A stretch of DNA of 64,000 bases from Torulaspora globosa (GCF_014133895.1 NC_050730.1:248001-312000), one strand, 5' to 3'; shown: positions 1-9,982, counted from the stretch's first letter. The notes: generated from the sequence alone by a model not told the origin. Program-made: numbers and translations.

Positions 1-459
1 CACCGTAGTGACGTCCCTGGTCTTTAGACATCTTTATTACGAATTATGCGTATGTTGCTGGGTAATATCAAACTCGTATTCAGCTGGTTATTTCAAGAGG
101 TTTTCAAAATTGCAAATGTGGATATGAAAAGTACACCCTTCATGTATGAGAAAGTTTGACCGGCTTAAGCTATGTCATTGAGGTCAAGGGCAAAGGAAAC
201 ATCATCTCCGTCCTCAAGTCAGGAACCACGTGTAACGACTGCGACACTCGGACCGCACCCTTTCATTGCCGATCATATCTTCTGCGTTATTCACGACTCA
301 CAGAAAATAGCCAACACAATAGTGTGTACTCAGTTTCTACAGGGTCGCTGTGGCTCAGTACAAATCAATGGCCTAACCTTTGACAACACATCAAGTTCGA
401 CAGGTTCTCATCTCAGTAAAGAAGGAATAAAACGACAAAAGGAGATTCGCAACCAGCGT
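1..459. other. Left-edge region with no identifiable gene
   Basis: No conserved reading frame is recognisable here. It lies downstream of the RNH1 stop codon. The first 27 bases read open on the plus strand and end in a TAG at 25-27, so they could be the tail of a convergent gene cut by the window edge; in S. cerevisiae the next genes in this direction (RNA1 and TIM18) are convergent with RNH1. Eight codons are too few to identify anything. Two overlapping plus-strand frames in 156-624 run into RNH1 and show no family features. Confidence 0.4.
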
Positions 460-1512
460 TTAAGTCTTTTTAAGCGCACCTCTTCTAGCGAGTTCGTCCG
501 CTATCTCATTCCCGGGCTCGCCAGCATGACCCTTTACCCATTCGATAGTGAAACGGCCATTGTTATCAAAGGCTTCATGATTGACCGCATAATATTGCTT
601 GACCTTAGTGAACTTTTCCAGTAAAGGATTGATGAGATCGCTGTTAGGTAATCCTGCAAGCTCATCATTTGTGTAAGCAAAATACCTGTCATTGAGCAAT
701 TTGGCCACGTACTCAGAGTCTGTTTTAATCTGGTAGCACTTCTTATCATTGTTTTCAGTCAGATTGTGCCAAATCTCGTCCAATGCTCTCGAAACAGCTT
801 GTATTTCAGCTCTATTGTTAGTCTGAGCTCCCGACCTCAATGGTTCAGATATATCGTTACCAGGTTCATCAGCGAAATGCACACCATAGCCCGCACATGA
901 GGAGCTTGTTCCATTCGCAAGTGCAGAGCCATCACAGTAAACCCTCGAGGTCCCAGAATATTTCCTGTTGGTTGGGGAAAGCTTATATCTGGCTGTAAAC
1001 TCATTCTTGGAAATACCAGCATGCGAAAAATCAACTTGATCATCCGCCGTCCCCTTCATAAATTGTACAGCAGTGTCCTGATCTTCAAATTTCTTGAATG
1101 ACAGCCCTTTTTGACCTTTCACATATCTTTCGCATTCCTTCCAATCGCTGAATATTCTACTGGGGACTGAGGGGTTGCTGCTCTTCACGGAGTAGTATTT
1201 CTTCACGGAGTAGGATTTCTTCTGTCTGGTAGGCTGCCACGAATGAGTTTGGTGACTAGCGTAGCTTATTGCAGCATAGTCGCGACAGTTTCGGGGGTCA
1301 GAGGCCGAACTGCGCTGACTCGAAAAGTTCCTTTCAGTTCCCGCAGATACCTGGGAGTTTGAAAATGCCTGAGCCTCTGCATACGTGTCGAATTTCTTGT
1401 ACCGAGCTCCGGAGTACCCAGTTACCTGTTCCTTACAGTCGTCCCAATTGTTGTAGACCCCTTGTTGCCTGCCATTTTGGACTGCATAAAACCTACCTCT
1501 TTTCCCTGCCAT
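460..1512 (-). CDS. RNH1: Ribonuclease H1 (RNA-DNA hybrid endonuclease)
   Basis: Cleaves the RNA strand of RNA-DNA hybrids and helps remove R-loops in the nucleus. The start is the ATG at 1512, giving 350 residues (S. cerevisiae 348); an in-frame ATG 36 bases upstream adds an unconserved leader. Two hybrid-binding domains of the viroplasmin type (aromatic 'FYAVQNGRQQGVYNNW' and 'YYSV..RIFSDW') lie at about residues 5-50 and 103-152. The RNase H domain spans about 190-347 and has all catalytic residues: D194 in CDGSA, E236 in NNRAEIQ, D265 in KTDSEY, H329 in KGHAGEP and D339 in IADELA. The linker before the second domain contains an 18-bp in-frame duplication. Corresponds to YMR234W. Two N-terminal hybrid-binding domains are the usual yeast form. 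Confidence 0.95.
   Translation of the reverse strand: MAGKRGRFYAVQNGRQQGVYNNWDDCKEQVTGYSGARYKKFDTYAEAQAFSNSQVSAGTERNFSSQRSSASDPRNCRDYAAISYASHQTHSWQPTRQKKSYSVKKYYSVKSSNPSVPSRIFSDWKECERYVKGQKGLSFKKFEDQDTAVQFMKGTADDQVDFSHAGISKNEFTARYKLSPTNRKYSGTSRVYCDGSALANGTSSSCAGYGVHFADEPGNDISEPLRSGAQTNNRAEIQAVSRALDEIWHNLTENNDKKCYQIKTDSEYVAKLLNDRYFAYTNDELAGLPNSDLINPLLEKFTKVKQYYAVNHEAFDNNGRFTIEWVKGHAGEPGNEIADELARRGALKKT
1183..1218 (-). repeat. Two 18-bp tandem units inside RNH1
   Basis: The units 1183-1200 and 1201-1218 match at 17 of 18 positions. They encode the repeated 'YSVKK(Y/S)' at the edge of the second hybrid-binding domain. The duplication keeps the frame and may lengthen the linker by six residues. 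Confidence 0.85.
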
Positions 1513-1824
1513 TACAAGGATCCTAGAGAGGTTTAAGATATATAGCAACTCTCGTCTGATAAGGTCAATCTTGACAGTTCAGCCAATGCTGTGTCTGTCT
1601 TCAATGGTTGCACAAACTATTAAACGACCGAGATCAATAGATGATTCTCGCAGTGACCGGTGAGCAAAACAAATCAGAAATCGGAATAGTCCACGGTCTC
1701 ACCGGCACTTCAAACTTGACTGGTTACCATTTTACAAGTGATTTGTACTGTCGCTTGGTCAGTGATCAACATAGTACTTCTATTATGTAAAATTCTAAAC
1801 ATCTTCCAACCATCCAAATAAACG
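1513..1824. other. Intergenic region between RNH1 and tRNA-Asp
   Basis: About 310 bp containing the RNH1 promoter (read leftward) and the upstream flank of tRNA-Asp. I see no reading frame, no LTR-like ends and no further RNA gene. Confidence 0.5.
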
Positions 1825-1896
1825 TCCGCGATAGTTTAATGGTTAGAATGGGCGCTTGTCGCGTGCCAGATCGGGGTTCAATTCCCCGTCGCGGAG
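1825..1896 (+). tRNA. tRNA-Asp (anticodon GTC)
   Basis: 72 nt with a complete cloverleaf. The acceptor TCCGCGA pairs with TCGCGGA and the discriminator is G. Anticodon GTC is at 1858-1860, and the T loop and B box contain GGTTCAATTCC. There is no intron. A run of seven T at 1898-1904 follows directly as the Pol III terminator. The sequence is nearly identical to the S. cerevisiae nuclear tRNA-Asp(GUC). Confidence 0.97.
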
Positions 1897-2027
1897 ATTT
1901 TTTTGGCACCTCGTAACTACTTCAACGGAAGAAATTCTCGAGAGCCACCGCTAGCATTGGGGCCATATGGTGCTAGTTGATGCTAATTTCAAATGGGAAA
2001 TTTGTCAAAGTATTTATGTACTTAATA

Positions 2028-5000
2028 TCAATGCTTGTATTTCAGTCTCTGTCCCTGTACAGCAGCCTTGACCAGCTTCTCCGTGGCGACAGACTTTTTC
2101 ATCTTACTTCTGACAGCTAGTTGCTGGCTTACAAAGTCTGCCTCGCCTTTGACTAGCAAGATTCTGAACACGATATCCAACGTTTCGCTCGACCTCTCAA
2201 GAGAATCGTTTTGATCTTGTTCGATTTCTTGTTGAATTTTTAATCTTGCCTTCTTTGATGCGTTCGCCATAATCGTCTCTTTCCGCGCCAACGTCACCAA
2301 TCGGTTGCTGAGTCTTCTATGGTTATCAAGCCCAAATGCCAGTTTGTTGATATATTTAGCATAACTCGGCGACAGCCTCTCAACCTCCTGTTTCAACTCA
2401 TTCGCATTTTTATCGTAGTAGGCGGCGATTAAGAGCATTGTTTGATAGTGACTGTTCTTCAAATCGCTGAGCGGCGGACCCTCACCACCGTTGTGGAAGA
2501 AGTCCACACACAGGGCATACAGCCAGGAAAAGACAGTTTCGACCTCTACCAATGTGAGCGCCCTGCCATAGCCGGGCACAACATACGTGTTATGCAAGGC
2601 GGCTGAGACGGCGCTGCCAAAAAAGGACTTTGATCCAGAGAGTCTCTTATTTCGAGCTATTGATAATGGCGGTAAAAGCAAAGCATCTGCCGCCTGGAGG
2701 ATACATGACCAGGCCCTCAGCATTATTTTGAAGAGAAGATCTTGAGAAAGACTAGAAGCCAGGATGTTCAAGTTTGAGTTTAAATAGTCGAAAAGTGGGA
2801 CAATCGCTTCGTAAACTTCATTTTTTGACACGATAAGTGTACCATGAGAGCCGCAAACCTTTTCCAACGTTGTCCGAGAGAAAGCGTATCCAATGCATGC
2901 CGAGAATTTACTTATGATCAGTTCGATAGCTCTATCTCTAGCCCTGGTTAACGTCCGGTAAGTTCTTCCCATCGCGAATAGTGCATCTACCTTCTCGCTC
3001 TCGAGAGCTATCTCTAGGTAGAGCTTCCCTTGCGTGTCGAGTTGAAGAGTCACTTCATTGGGAAAGCCGTCATCGCTAAACTTCTTGGGTTCCAATAATA
3101 TAGAGCATTTGCCACAAAGTTCGTAGCTGCTAAAAGAGTTAAATCTGCCAGAGGGACGATGCCATACCATCATGGTTAAGGACTGTGATTTGTTCACAGG
3201 AGTTTCGATTTCGAACTCCTCATCCCACATTGGATTAATAGTATTATTGATGAGCTTAGTCTTTCCAATTTCATGATGTTTTGAAGTGTCCACGATGGAA
3301 ACTAAAGCGTTGGAGAGTCCAGCTTTTGAGAATCCCTTAATTCCCTTCGCCTTGATGATGCGTATGGTGTAAAGCTGATGCAACGCTGTGTCTTCATCTT
3401 TAGAATTCTTTCTTCTGGAGTTGTCACCTTCGTGCGCCTGAACGATTTTAGAAAGCTGTTCGGCATTGATTTGCTCATCAAGATCATTCAATTTCTGAAT
3501 CATCGACTCGAAATTGCTCAGCAGAACGCATGTGCGGTTCTTGAACTGGTAAGGTCCAGGTATTTCAGCCACCTGAGAAGACCTCAGAGCATTCTTCATT
3601 CCATGAAATGACCAACTGTGATGGGCCTTTTCCATATACGGCCTAGTTCCAGAAACGCTTCTCCTTTCTTTGTCATTCAATCGCAGGTGTTCCGCATCTT
3701 GGATGAGGTCTTCTTCAATCATCCTAAGCAACGTGTTAGTGTAAAAGAGCAAACCGTCGGAGAAAGATTTCAAAAGAAATGTTATTACTTTGGCTATCTG
3801 ATAGTCCTCTTGCCAATCAAGCTTCTTGAACAAGTTAATTGATTCATTTATCATCTTAAAAATATCGAGCACTGAGTTACTAAACGGCACTTCTGGATTC
3901 ACAAATTCCCACGTTTCATTTTGGATGGAGGATTCTATAACTTTCAGTACCTTTTGGCTCACCTCGTCACACAACTGAGTAACGTATTTCACAAACAGCT
4001 TTTCTAGATTGCACGGAAAGGAGTTATTCGGTCGCACTTGCTTGTAAATGGACCGTAGCTCCTTGAAAACGGAGTAAGCCTCTAAAGCGTCTACTGGAGC
4101 AATCGGTTGACCCAACTCTACAGATCCATACTTCTTCGCGCGCTTCACCATGGCTGAGATATCCGATCCAAATGCTTCAATTAAAACTGTAGAACATTCA
4201 AAGGCCAAGTTAATCTTGTCCAACAGCGGCTTATTGTACCTTTTCTGAATGCTCTTAATCTGTTCAATGATCTGCTCTGCAACATTCTGAATATGCTGGA
4301 TTTTGATGGTACTATCCTTTGGAACCTGATCAAGCAGTGATATATAGAAACGCTCGCTTGTTTTGAAAACAGTCTTACGAAATCTCTTGAGCATTTGTCG
4401 ATCAAGGATGTTGGATTGCTGCTGGTCCATTGTCATACATGGGTCCTCTTTGATATTACAGTAGTAGAATGATAGAGCCTTTGAGAATTTGGGCTTTGTA
4501 CTTGCGAACAGTGCCGTTAACAAATTATCAATCATGTTGCTGCACTGGTTCGCCGAATACAAGAGGTTTTCCGACCACTGTTTCCTGTCAAGATCATTCC
4601 AAAGGGACGTTTCCATGTTGGTCTCCACCTTTAGTACCTTCAGTCGAATGAAATTCAGCAGATTTTCTGCAAGATTCAGGTTTATCTCTTCGCCGCTCAG
4701 TATGGTCAGGTTTGCCGCAGTGTAGATCAATGAGGCGAGGGTGGAATGATAATTCAATCTCCAATACTTAGAAGCCTTTGTGATGAAAAACAAAGCACTC
4801 TGAGACAGATTAAGAGAGTTGACATTTTGTTTCGACTCAAGCAAAAGAATTCTGGAAACCAAAGAAACAAAGGAATTTCTAGCGTCAGGCGGTATGATGA
4901 CGGGAGAGTCGTTACCGTTTGTCACACCAGCCTCATCCGACTCGAATCTATCGAGCAAAGAGGCGATCTCTCCTATCTCAAAAAATTCCCACAGCTTGAA

Positions 5001-5936
5001 TTCTCTTTCCGAAGGGAAATTCTCGACATTAAAACGGCCCTTTCCTGCTCTGGTCTTTTCTTTCCAAGCACGAAGCTCCTTGCAATATGCGGCATTCACG
5101 GCTTCGTCCATAACCTTGATGACATCTTGCTGTAAGGTAATTGAAGAAACTTGAAAGAGGTCCATGAAATACGATGAATGCGTGATCTCTTTTAATTTGA
5201 ATGCTGGTTTCGTACTCACCTCAACCAAATTAGGCGAAGAAGCTCGGCTTATCACAGCCGATGTGCTATATTTTTTCAGTGATACTTTTCTTGGTTTCAC
5301 CGTCTCCTTGTACTCCTGAAGCTTGGATACGGAGTTCGCAGGAAGATCATCAGCAGCCAGTTTGATGATCAAGTCGATGAAGTACGAAATTTCGCAATAC
5401 AACTCCTCGTGAATGTTCTCAACGACCAGTTTGTTCAGCTCCCCATTGGAAGCCTTGGTAAAATAAACTATTATTTCCTCAAACCCCTGTGCTGCCTCCA
5501 AAGTCCTGCTCATTTCTGGATTCAAAAAGACATCATTGTAAAACTTCAGAAGACTTCTTCTCAGCTTACCATCACGAATGGCGACATTGTTGATCGCCAC
5601 ATTACTTAAGTACTTTTCCAACTTTGGAAGGGTTTTTTGAACAGCATCACTCTCTTCACTCTCTCTGCTGAGCATAGATGAGCCGTTAGAAAACCATGAC
5701 GCTCTTTTATTATAGTTACTAGCTGCCAATGGAGAAGGTTTTCTCACAGCTGTCGATTCCGCAACATATTTACTTCGAAACCTAGGCTCATTAATGTATT
5801 CCAGCACCAGCAATCTCAATGCAAATCGATAAGTATCATCGGTTTCGGTATTAATCCCGTACAGCTGCGAAATTGAAGGCGCAGGTGAAGCTCTCTCACA
5901 AAGGGATGAAGATGAACCAGATGACACCTGATTCAT
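2028..5936 (-). CDS. YOR296W: C2/MUN-domain protein, YOR296W family
   Basis: A 1302-residue protein (S. cerevisiae about 1290) related to fungal Unc13/MUN-type proteins. A C2 domain lies near residues 855-950 ('LYTIRIIKAKGIKGF', 'NNTINPMWDEEFEIETP', 'KLYLEIALES'), within long helical stretches typical of the MHD/MUN fold. The N-terminal 80 residues are serine-rich and probably disordered. Fungal members are thought to act in membrane tethering or exocytosis at sites of polarised growth, but the yeast protein has no firm function. The ATG at 5936 is the first in frame. Conserved position between tRNA-Asp/RNH1 and UAF30 supports orthology. GC-rich CGCG motifs at 6029-6055 lie in its promoter. 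Confidence 0.85.
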   Translation of the reverse strand: MNQVSSGSSSSLCERASPAPSISQLYGINTETDDTYRFALRLLVLEYINEPRFRSKYVAESTAVRKPSPLAASNYNKRASWFSNGSSMLSRESEESDAVQKTLPKLEKYLSNVAINNVAIRDGKLRRSLLKFYNDVFLNPEMSRTLEAAQGFEEIIVYFTKASNGELNKLVVENIHEELYCEISYFIDLIIKLAADDLPANSVSKLQEYKETVKPRKVSLKKYSTSAVISRASSPNLVEVSTKPAFKLKEITHSSYFMDLFQVSSITLQQDVIKVMDEAVNAAYCKELRAWKEKTRAGKGRFNVENFPSEREFKLWEFFEIGEIASLLDRFESDEAGVTNGNDSPVIIPPDARNSFVSLVSRILLLESKQNVNSLNLSQSALFFITKASKYWRLNYHSTLASLIYTAANLTILSGEEINLNLAENLLNFIRLKVLKVETNMETSLWNDLDRKQWSENLLYSANQCSNMIDNLLTALFASTKPKFSKALSFYYCNIKEDPCMTMDQQQSNILDRQMLKRFRKTVFKTSERFYISLLDQVPKDSTIKIQHIQNVAEQIIEQIKSIQKRYNKPLLDKINLAFECSTVLIEAFGSDISAMVKRAKKYGSVELGQPIAPVDALEAYSVFKELRSIYKQVRPNNSFPCNLEKLFVKYVTQLCDEVSQKVLKVIESSIQNETWEFVNPEVPFSNSVLDIFKMINESINLFKKLDWQEDYQIAKVITFLLKSFSDGLLFYTNTLLRMIEEDLIQDAEHLRLNDKERRSVSGTRPYMEKAHHSWSFHGMKNALRSSQVAEIPGPYQFKNRTCVLLSNFESMIQKLNDLDEQINAEQLSKIVQAHEGDNSRRKNSKDEDTALHQLYTIRIIKAKGIKGFSKAGLSNALVSIVDTSKHHEIGKTKLINNTINPMWDEEFEIETPVNKSQSLTMMVWHRPSGRFNSFSSYELCGKCSILLEPKKFSDDGFPNEVTLQLDTQGKLYLEIALESEKVDALFAMGRTYRTLTRARDRAIELIISKFSACIGYAFSRTTLEKVCGSHGTLIVSKNEVYEAIVPLFDYLNSNLNILASSLSQDLLFKIMLRAWSCILQAADALLLPPLSIARNKRLSGSKSFFGSAVSAALHNTYVVPGYGRALTLVEVETVFSWLYALCVDFFHNGGEGPPLSDLKNSHYQTMLLIAAYYDKNANELKQEVERLSPSYAKYINKLAFGLDNHRRLSNRLVTLARKETIMANASKKARLKIQQEIEQDQNDSLERSSETLDIVFRILLVKGEADFVSQQLAVRSKMKKSVATEKLVKAAVQGQRLKYKH

Positions 5937-6115
5937 ATCGTATGACAGGCAGCAGATATCTATCTGGCTTTGTTCAATCTTCAGTCTTTTTGATCTGCTT
6001 TACTATTAGTTGCTCGTTTGAGCTGAGATGCGCGAAAATACTCGCGCGCTCACTGTTAAGCCCATATATTAACAATCAGAAGAATGCAACAAATTAGCAG
6101 GTCTCTTCCCCGAGC

Positions 6116-6784
6116 TCAATCTCTTGAATCCTCCCCAGAAGAATTAGCTTCTGCTAAATCTTCGTTACCGCTCGAAGGATCCTCCTTGATAGGATTCGTA
6201 GCGTCGTTTTCTGGATTCTTTAGATATTTGGACAGAAGCTTGTTCATCGAGAACATAGTCATCTTTTTTCCGAATATGGGCTCCATTTGACTATCGCATA
6301 TGATCTCACGACGGTCTTGCGGGTTTTGCAGTTCATTCTCCTTGATATAGTCCCATAGTTTTTTCACAACTTCTGTTCTTGGCAGCATTGTCTCTCCCAG
6401 GAAGCCTCGCAGGGGCTCCATTAGCTCCAGCTTACGGGAGACTAGGTTGTTATTCTTTGGTGGGTTCCGTTCGCCCTTTCTGCTCTTCCTCACTTTGGGA
6501 CTTCGTGACTTCTTGGCAGCTGCCTTCTCTTCCAAATGCAGGCTATGAGCCAATGCTTCGTCTCTCTTGAGAAGCTCCTCCTGTGTAACGAGGACTTTTG
6601 GTCTTGATTGAACTTCCTGGAACCTTTCTACGATCAATTGGTTTACGGCCTTCCGCTGAGAGTTCAGATTAACACCGAAAAGCTCTTGAAGTGCCTTCCT
6701 GATCCGCTTGGGAGTCACTTCGTCAGGGTTAGATGCACTGAGTATAGCGTCTATCATCGGAACATAGCTTTCGATATCAACCAT
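6116..6784 (-). CDS. UAF30: SWIB-domain protein, Uaf30/Tri1 family
   Basis: 222 residues from the ATG at 6784; the frame stays open upstream to a TTG, but no earlier ATG exists. An N-terminal DEK-C-like helical domain (about residues 1-60) is followed by a basic linker and a SWIB/MDM2 domain at about 117-190 ('MEPLRGFLGETMLPRTEVVK', 'KLWDYIKENELQNP', 'ICD..MEPIFGKKMTMFSMNK'). The tail is acidic. This is the unduplicated equivalent of two S. cerevisiae genes, UAF30 (YOR295W, a subunit of the upstream activating factor for RNA polymerase I) and TRI1 (YMR233W). Which role the single copy keeps cannot be read from sequence. Its neighbour RRS1 belongs to the YOR block and FUS2 to the YMR block. 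Confidence 0.88.
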   Translation of the reverse strand: MVDIESYVPMIDAILSASNPDEVTPKRIRKALQELFGVNLNSQRKAVNQLIVERFQEVQSRPKVLVTQEELLKRDEALAHSLHLEEKAAAKKSRSPKVRKSRKGERNPPKNNNLVSRKLELMEPLRGFLGETMLPRTEVVKKLWDYIKENELQNPQDRREIICDSQMEPIFGKKMTMFSMNKLLSKYLKNPENDATNPIKEDPSSGNEDLAEANSSGEDSRD

Positions 6785-6937
6785 CGTTACACAGCGACTC
6801 CAGGCCCAGAATTGGCGGTTTATCAAGGTCTTTTCTCTTCTAAGTCAATTTTTCACGTCTTATTTATTGCCAGAAACTAACTGACTGCATATAGTGTACA
6901 TAGGATGGAAGGCCATTGGTATGGAGAGCTAGAGTGC

Positions 6938-7576
6938 TTATTTGGAGACTCGAGGGTTCCTCAGGTTTTTCTTCTGTTGTCTCTCGTTCTTCTGTTGTCT
7001 CTCGTTCTTCTTTACAAGCTCTTTTCTCTGTCTGCGGTTCAGCGTACGTGGGTCGATCAGCTCATCCTCGGTGTTCTTCACCTTGTCGTCCACTTCCACC
7101 AGCCATTGGTCGTCCAAAGCCTTATTAGCACCTTTGTAGCCCCATTTAGCCACCCATTCACCAGTAGCCTCGTCATAAACGGACTTACCAGCTCTCTCCT
7201 TGGGCTTGATGCCCTTCTTTGCGGCGAACAGTTCCCATTTCGTAGGAGCCTTAGGTTTGGGCAAAGGCTTCTCTCTTGGCAATTGTGTTATTGGCTCTGG
7301 AAGCTGGATCAAAGTCATCGAAGCACTTTGATTGCTTGTGCCACCGGCTGATTCGGTAGTAGTCTTGATGGGCAACGAAAGTATCTGGTTAATAAGCAGT
7401 TGGACGTTGTCACGAGTTAAAGCCTTGATATTCTCTTCACGTTTGGCATTTGAAGAATCGAAATCGTTTCTATCAAGGACATTCGAGTCAAAGATCGCCA
7501 AGTTACCCAAATCGTAGGTGACTGGAATGGGCTTTTCCACTGTTACAGGCAAACTCTTGTAGTCCTTACTAGACAT
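6938..7576 (-). CDS. RRS1: Ribosome biogenesis regulator Rrs1
   Basis: 212 residues (S. cerevisiae 203). Rrs1 works with Rpf2 to bring the 5S RNP (5S rRNA, uL5, uL18) into pre-60S particles in the nucleolus. The family core 'LPREKPLPKPKAPTKWELFA' and 'AKKGIKPKERAGKSVYDEAT' sits at about residues 100-140, followed by 'WGYKGANK'. The C-terminal tail is lysine/arginine-rich and contains a duplicated six-residue unit NERQQK from an exact 18-bp tandem repeat. The ATG at 7576 is the first in frame. A PAC box lies 81 bp upstream. Corresponds to YOR294W. Confidence 0.95.
   Translation of the reverse strand: MSSKDYKSLPVTVEKPIPVTYDLGNLAIFDSNVLDRNDFDSSNAKREENIKALTRDNVQLLINQILSLPIKTTTESAGGTSNQSASMTLIQLPEPITQLPREKPLPKPKAPTKWELFAAKKGIKPKERAGKSVYDEATGEWVAKWGYKGANKALDDQWLVEVDDKVKNTEDELIDPRTLNRRQRKELVKKNERQQKNERQQKKNLRNPRVSK
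6973..7008 (-). repeat. Exact 18-bp tandem duplication in the RRS1 tail
   Basis: 6973-6990 and 6991-7008 are identical. On the coding strand they give two copies of NERQQK in the basic C-terminal tail, in frame. Confidence 0.9.
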
Positions 7577-7656
7577 CGTAAGCCAGCCTCGCTACTTTCT
7601 TAGCTCTTTGAATCATAAGGTTGAAACTGGTCTTTGCCATGCTTTTTTTTTTTCTG

Positions 7657-7664
7657 CTCATCGC
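7657..7664 (-). promoter_or_regulatory. PAC box upstream of RRS1
   Basis: The minus strand reads GCGATGAG, the core of the PAC element bound by Dot6/Tod6, 81 bp upstream of the RRS1 ATG. A T-rich run lies beside it at 7643-7653. PAC boxes mark the ribosome-biogenesis regulon in budding yeasts, which fits RRS1. Confidence 0.75.
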
Positions 7665-7800
7665 CATCGCTTGTTGAATGCTTGCAAGTAATAACTGGGT
7701 ACGACCTAAAGAACAAGTGTTTGAGCTGTTTCGATTTGGTTTCTAGCATCAGCTCATTGTGATTGCCTGTGCCACTCGAGAGGGAATCTCTTACTAGTTA

Positions 7801-9855
7801 TCAAAGCTCAAATAATCTGCGAAGAACTCTACTGGCGGTGGGTTCTTGTCGAAATTTCCATTCATCTCTGACCATTCTCTTACTGTAATATCGGGAAGCA
7901 GAAAAAGTCTCGAGTATGTCGAAGTGCTTCCCGACATCCTTCTTCAGCTTTCCAAGACTCTCCAGGTCTTGTATTAGGGATGTATCTCCGCCTGCGGCAA
8001 TCTCCAGGTATCGCAGCATTTTCCTGTGATAGCTCAAGACTATCATCTCAAAGACCTTGTGGACTAGCTTGATAAACTCCGGAAGCTCACGAAGCATTTC
8101 CTGTTGCATACTTTGGAAGTGCTTACCCAAGATATCCTTTTTGATGTCATGAGTAGAAGAGCCTCTTTCCCGGAGGTATGCGATGTAGTCCTTCTTCAAT
8201 GCATTGAGGTCTCTTAGGCGAGACCGTACGCGCTCGCAAAGCTGGATCAACATCGAAAGTGGTGCCCTAACTGAGACTTCCATCTCCTCAACTTTCATCA
8301 AGGTAGCTTCTTCTCTCTGTCTTTGCAGTTTCTCGACGTAGGCGCTATACATTGAACTCTCATAACCATCATGGAGGCCATCATAGATGGCGACATCGGG
8401 ATCACACTGAATTACTGCTTCCCACGCTTTGGCATGTTTCAGGTTGATGTCTAGAAGCGAAAGCATATCTTCCTTGGCTATAACGCTTTTTAGTGCTATC
8501 AAGCCCCGATGAATCTTCTTTAATTTTGTTATGTGGTCCATCAAGGTGAGAGAATCCTTGTCATCGGGATGCCATTCGGTCTCCTGGCTTTCTTGAAAAG
8601 TGTTAACTTCTGCGGCGGTTAGACTTGTTGAGTCGCTGGAATAGCGGCTGGAAGACCTTGAAAAGATGGACGAGGCCCTCCCGTTTGTACCCTTACTGTC
8701 CCTCTTTGTGCTCACGAGATGCAGGAGATCCTTATCTGGACTGCGCTGAGATGCACGCTGGGTCGGTTGGATCGCAGTGGGCGCCTTCACGGTCTCTTGT
8801 TCGGATCCATAACTCTGAATTATTTCAACGGGCGTTAAACTGAAGTCATACATGGCATTGTTATTGAATTCCTTCGTCTCGGCGGCAACATCTTTCTCAA
8901 AGGACTGAAACTGTTCCAATGCCTTTAAGATGTTGCCACTGAATTCCTCCCTCAAGATCCTAAGTGATAACGGATACATGCGGCTCAGCACATTAACCCA
9001 TTCTTTGAGCCTTATGATTGGACTTTCGAAAATGAGCTCCAGTTTGTTCATCTGAGCCGCTTTCAAGCACCCATCATGCCATTTTTTGAAAAGCTGAGGA
9101 TTTCCTTCTCGCAAGAGCCCAAGGAGCTCTTTCTGCTTTCTGTGCGTTACTGAATAGGTCAAATATGTAGTCTTAATTCGCAAAAAATGCAGATTAAAGA
9201 CCCTACCAATGTCGAGCTTCTTCATCAACCTGTCTTGTATCGCTTCATTCCCCAGCAGCTCATCCCAGTATTCATCGCCAACTACTGCAGGCGCCTGATC
9301 ACACGCCAGAATTGTCTCCAGACCGGAGATGAATAGTCTACTTATAGAAGAGATTGTTGCAATGTTCCCAAATAAAAGCAGCTCTTCATTGGAGTCGTTC
9401 CGTATAAGTTTGTTTCTGAAAGCCCTATTGTCGTGCAATGCCCTTCGATACACAAGATTGGATAGTTCCATCAGGTTAGCATATCTCACTTCTGATTCAA
9501 AAAGGGCCCGAACCACCTGTAGGAATTCTGTCAAACTCGCCTGGTTTGAGCTTTCCACATCGGTATCCAACGCGACCACATCCGTGAATTTTCTCAAGTT
9601 CAATGGGGAGAATTGCTTCTTAGTTGGCGGATCCGCCTTTTCATCTAGCACTAAACTTGCAGGTCTCTTGTGCAGCTTTGCGGATGTTTCCACACTATCT
9701 CGGTAGTTTTTAGGCTTCCCATATGGAAATCGCTCAATTATAGGCATTTTATTATCATCCTTATGGAAATAATCATTCTCGTAATCTCTTATTGGTGTTA
9801 GCGAATGCGATGCAGGAAGGTGAATCTCCTGGCAAAACCGCGAGGTTTTGAACAT
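7801..9855 (-). CDS. FUS2: Cell-fusion protein Fus2 (RhoGEF/BAR-like)
   Basis: 684 residues (S. cerevisiae 677). Fus2 binds Rvs161 to form an amphiphysin-like complex at the shmoo tip that drives cell-wall removal during mating. A Dbl-homology (RhoGEF-like) domain covers about residues 105-330 ('FLQVVRALFESEVRYANLME', 'IGRVFNLHFLRIKTTYLTYS'), and a helical BAR-like region covers about 440-680. A serine-rich segment near 380-420 is likely disordered. The ATG at 9855 is used. A Ste12-type pheromone element lies 128 bp upstream, as expected for a pheromone-induced gene. Corresponds to YMR232W. Confidence 0.93.
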   Translation of the reverse strand: MFKTSRFCQEIHLPASHSLTPIRDYENDYFHKDDNKMPIIERFPYGKPKNYRDSVETSAKLHKRPASLVLDEKADPPTKKQFSPLNLRKFTDVVALDTDVESSNQASLTEFLQVVRALFESEVRYANLMELSNLVYRRALHDNRAFRNKLIRNDSNEELLLFGNIATISSISRLFISGLETILACDQAPAVVGDEYWDELLGNEAIQDRLMKKLDIGRVFNLHFLRIKTTYLTYSVTHRKQKELLGLLREGNPQLFKKWHDGCLKAAQMNKLELIFESPIIRLKEWVNVLSRMYPLSLRILREEFSGNILKALEQFQSFEKDVAAETKEFNNNAMYDFSLTPVEIIQSYGSEQETVKAPTAIQPTQRASQRSPDKDLLHLVSTKRDSKGTNGRASSIFSRSSSRYSSDSTSLTAAEVNTFQESQETEWHPDDKDSLTLMDHITKLKKIHRGLIALKSVIAKEDMLSLLDINLKHAKAWEAVIQCDPDVAIYDGLHDGYESSMYSAYVEKLQRQREEATLMKVEEMEVSVRAPLSMLIQLCERVRSRLRDLNALKKDYIAYLRERGSSTHDIKKDILGKHFQSMQQEMLRELPEFIKLVHKVFEMIVLSYHRKMLRYLEIAAGGDTSLIQDLESLGKLKKDVGKHFDILETFSASRYYSKRMVRDEWKFRQEPTASRVLRRLFEL

Positions 9856-9982
9856 TTCTTTCCCTGGTTTGAGTTCAGATCATTACGAAGTTTTAATGAG
9901 TTGATCGTTCGCTCTTTAATACCCTAGATGTCGTCAAGAGCATCTTTCATCTTCGAAACTTGTTAGTAGTCTGTCTTAAGGC

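Noticed and set aside
1..31. Minus-strand ATG at 31 reading MSKDQGRHYG off the window edge
   Set aside because: Ten codons are not enough to support a gene, and the expected neighbours are on the plus strand.
4746..5154. Plus-strand frames of 111-129 codons inside YOR296W
   Set aside because: Opposite-strand shadows of a well-supported 1302-residue gene.
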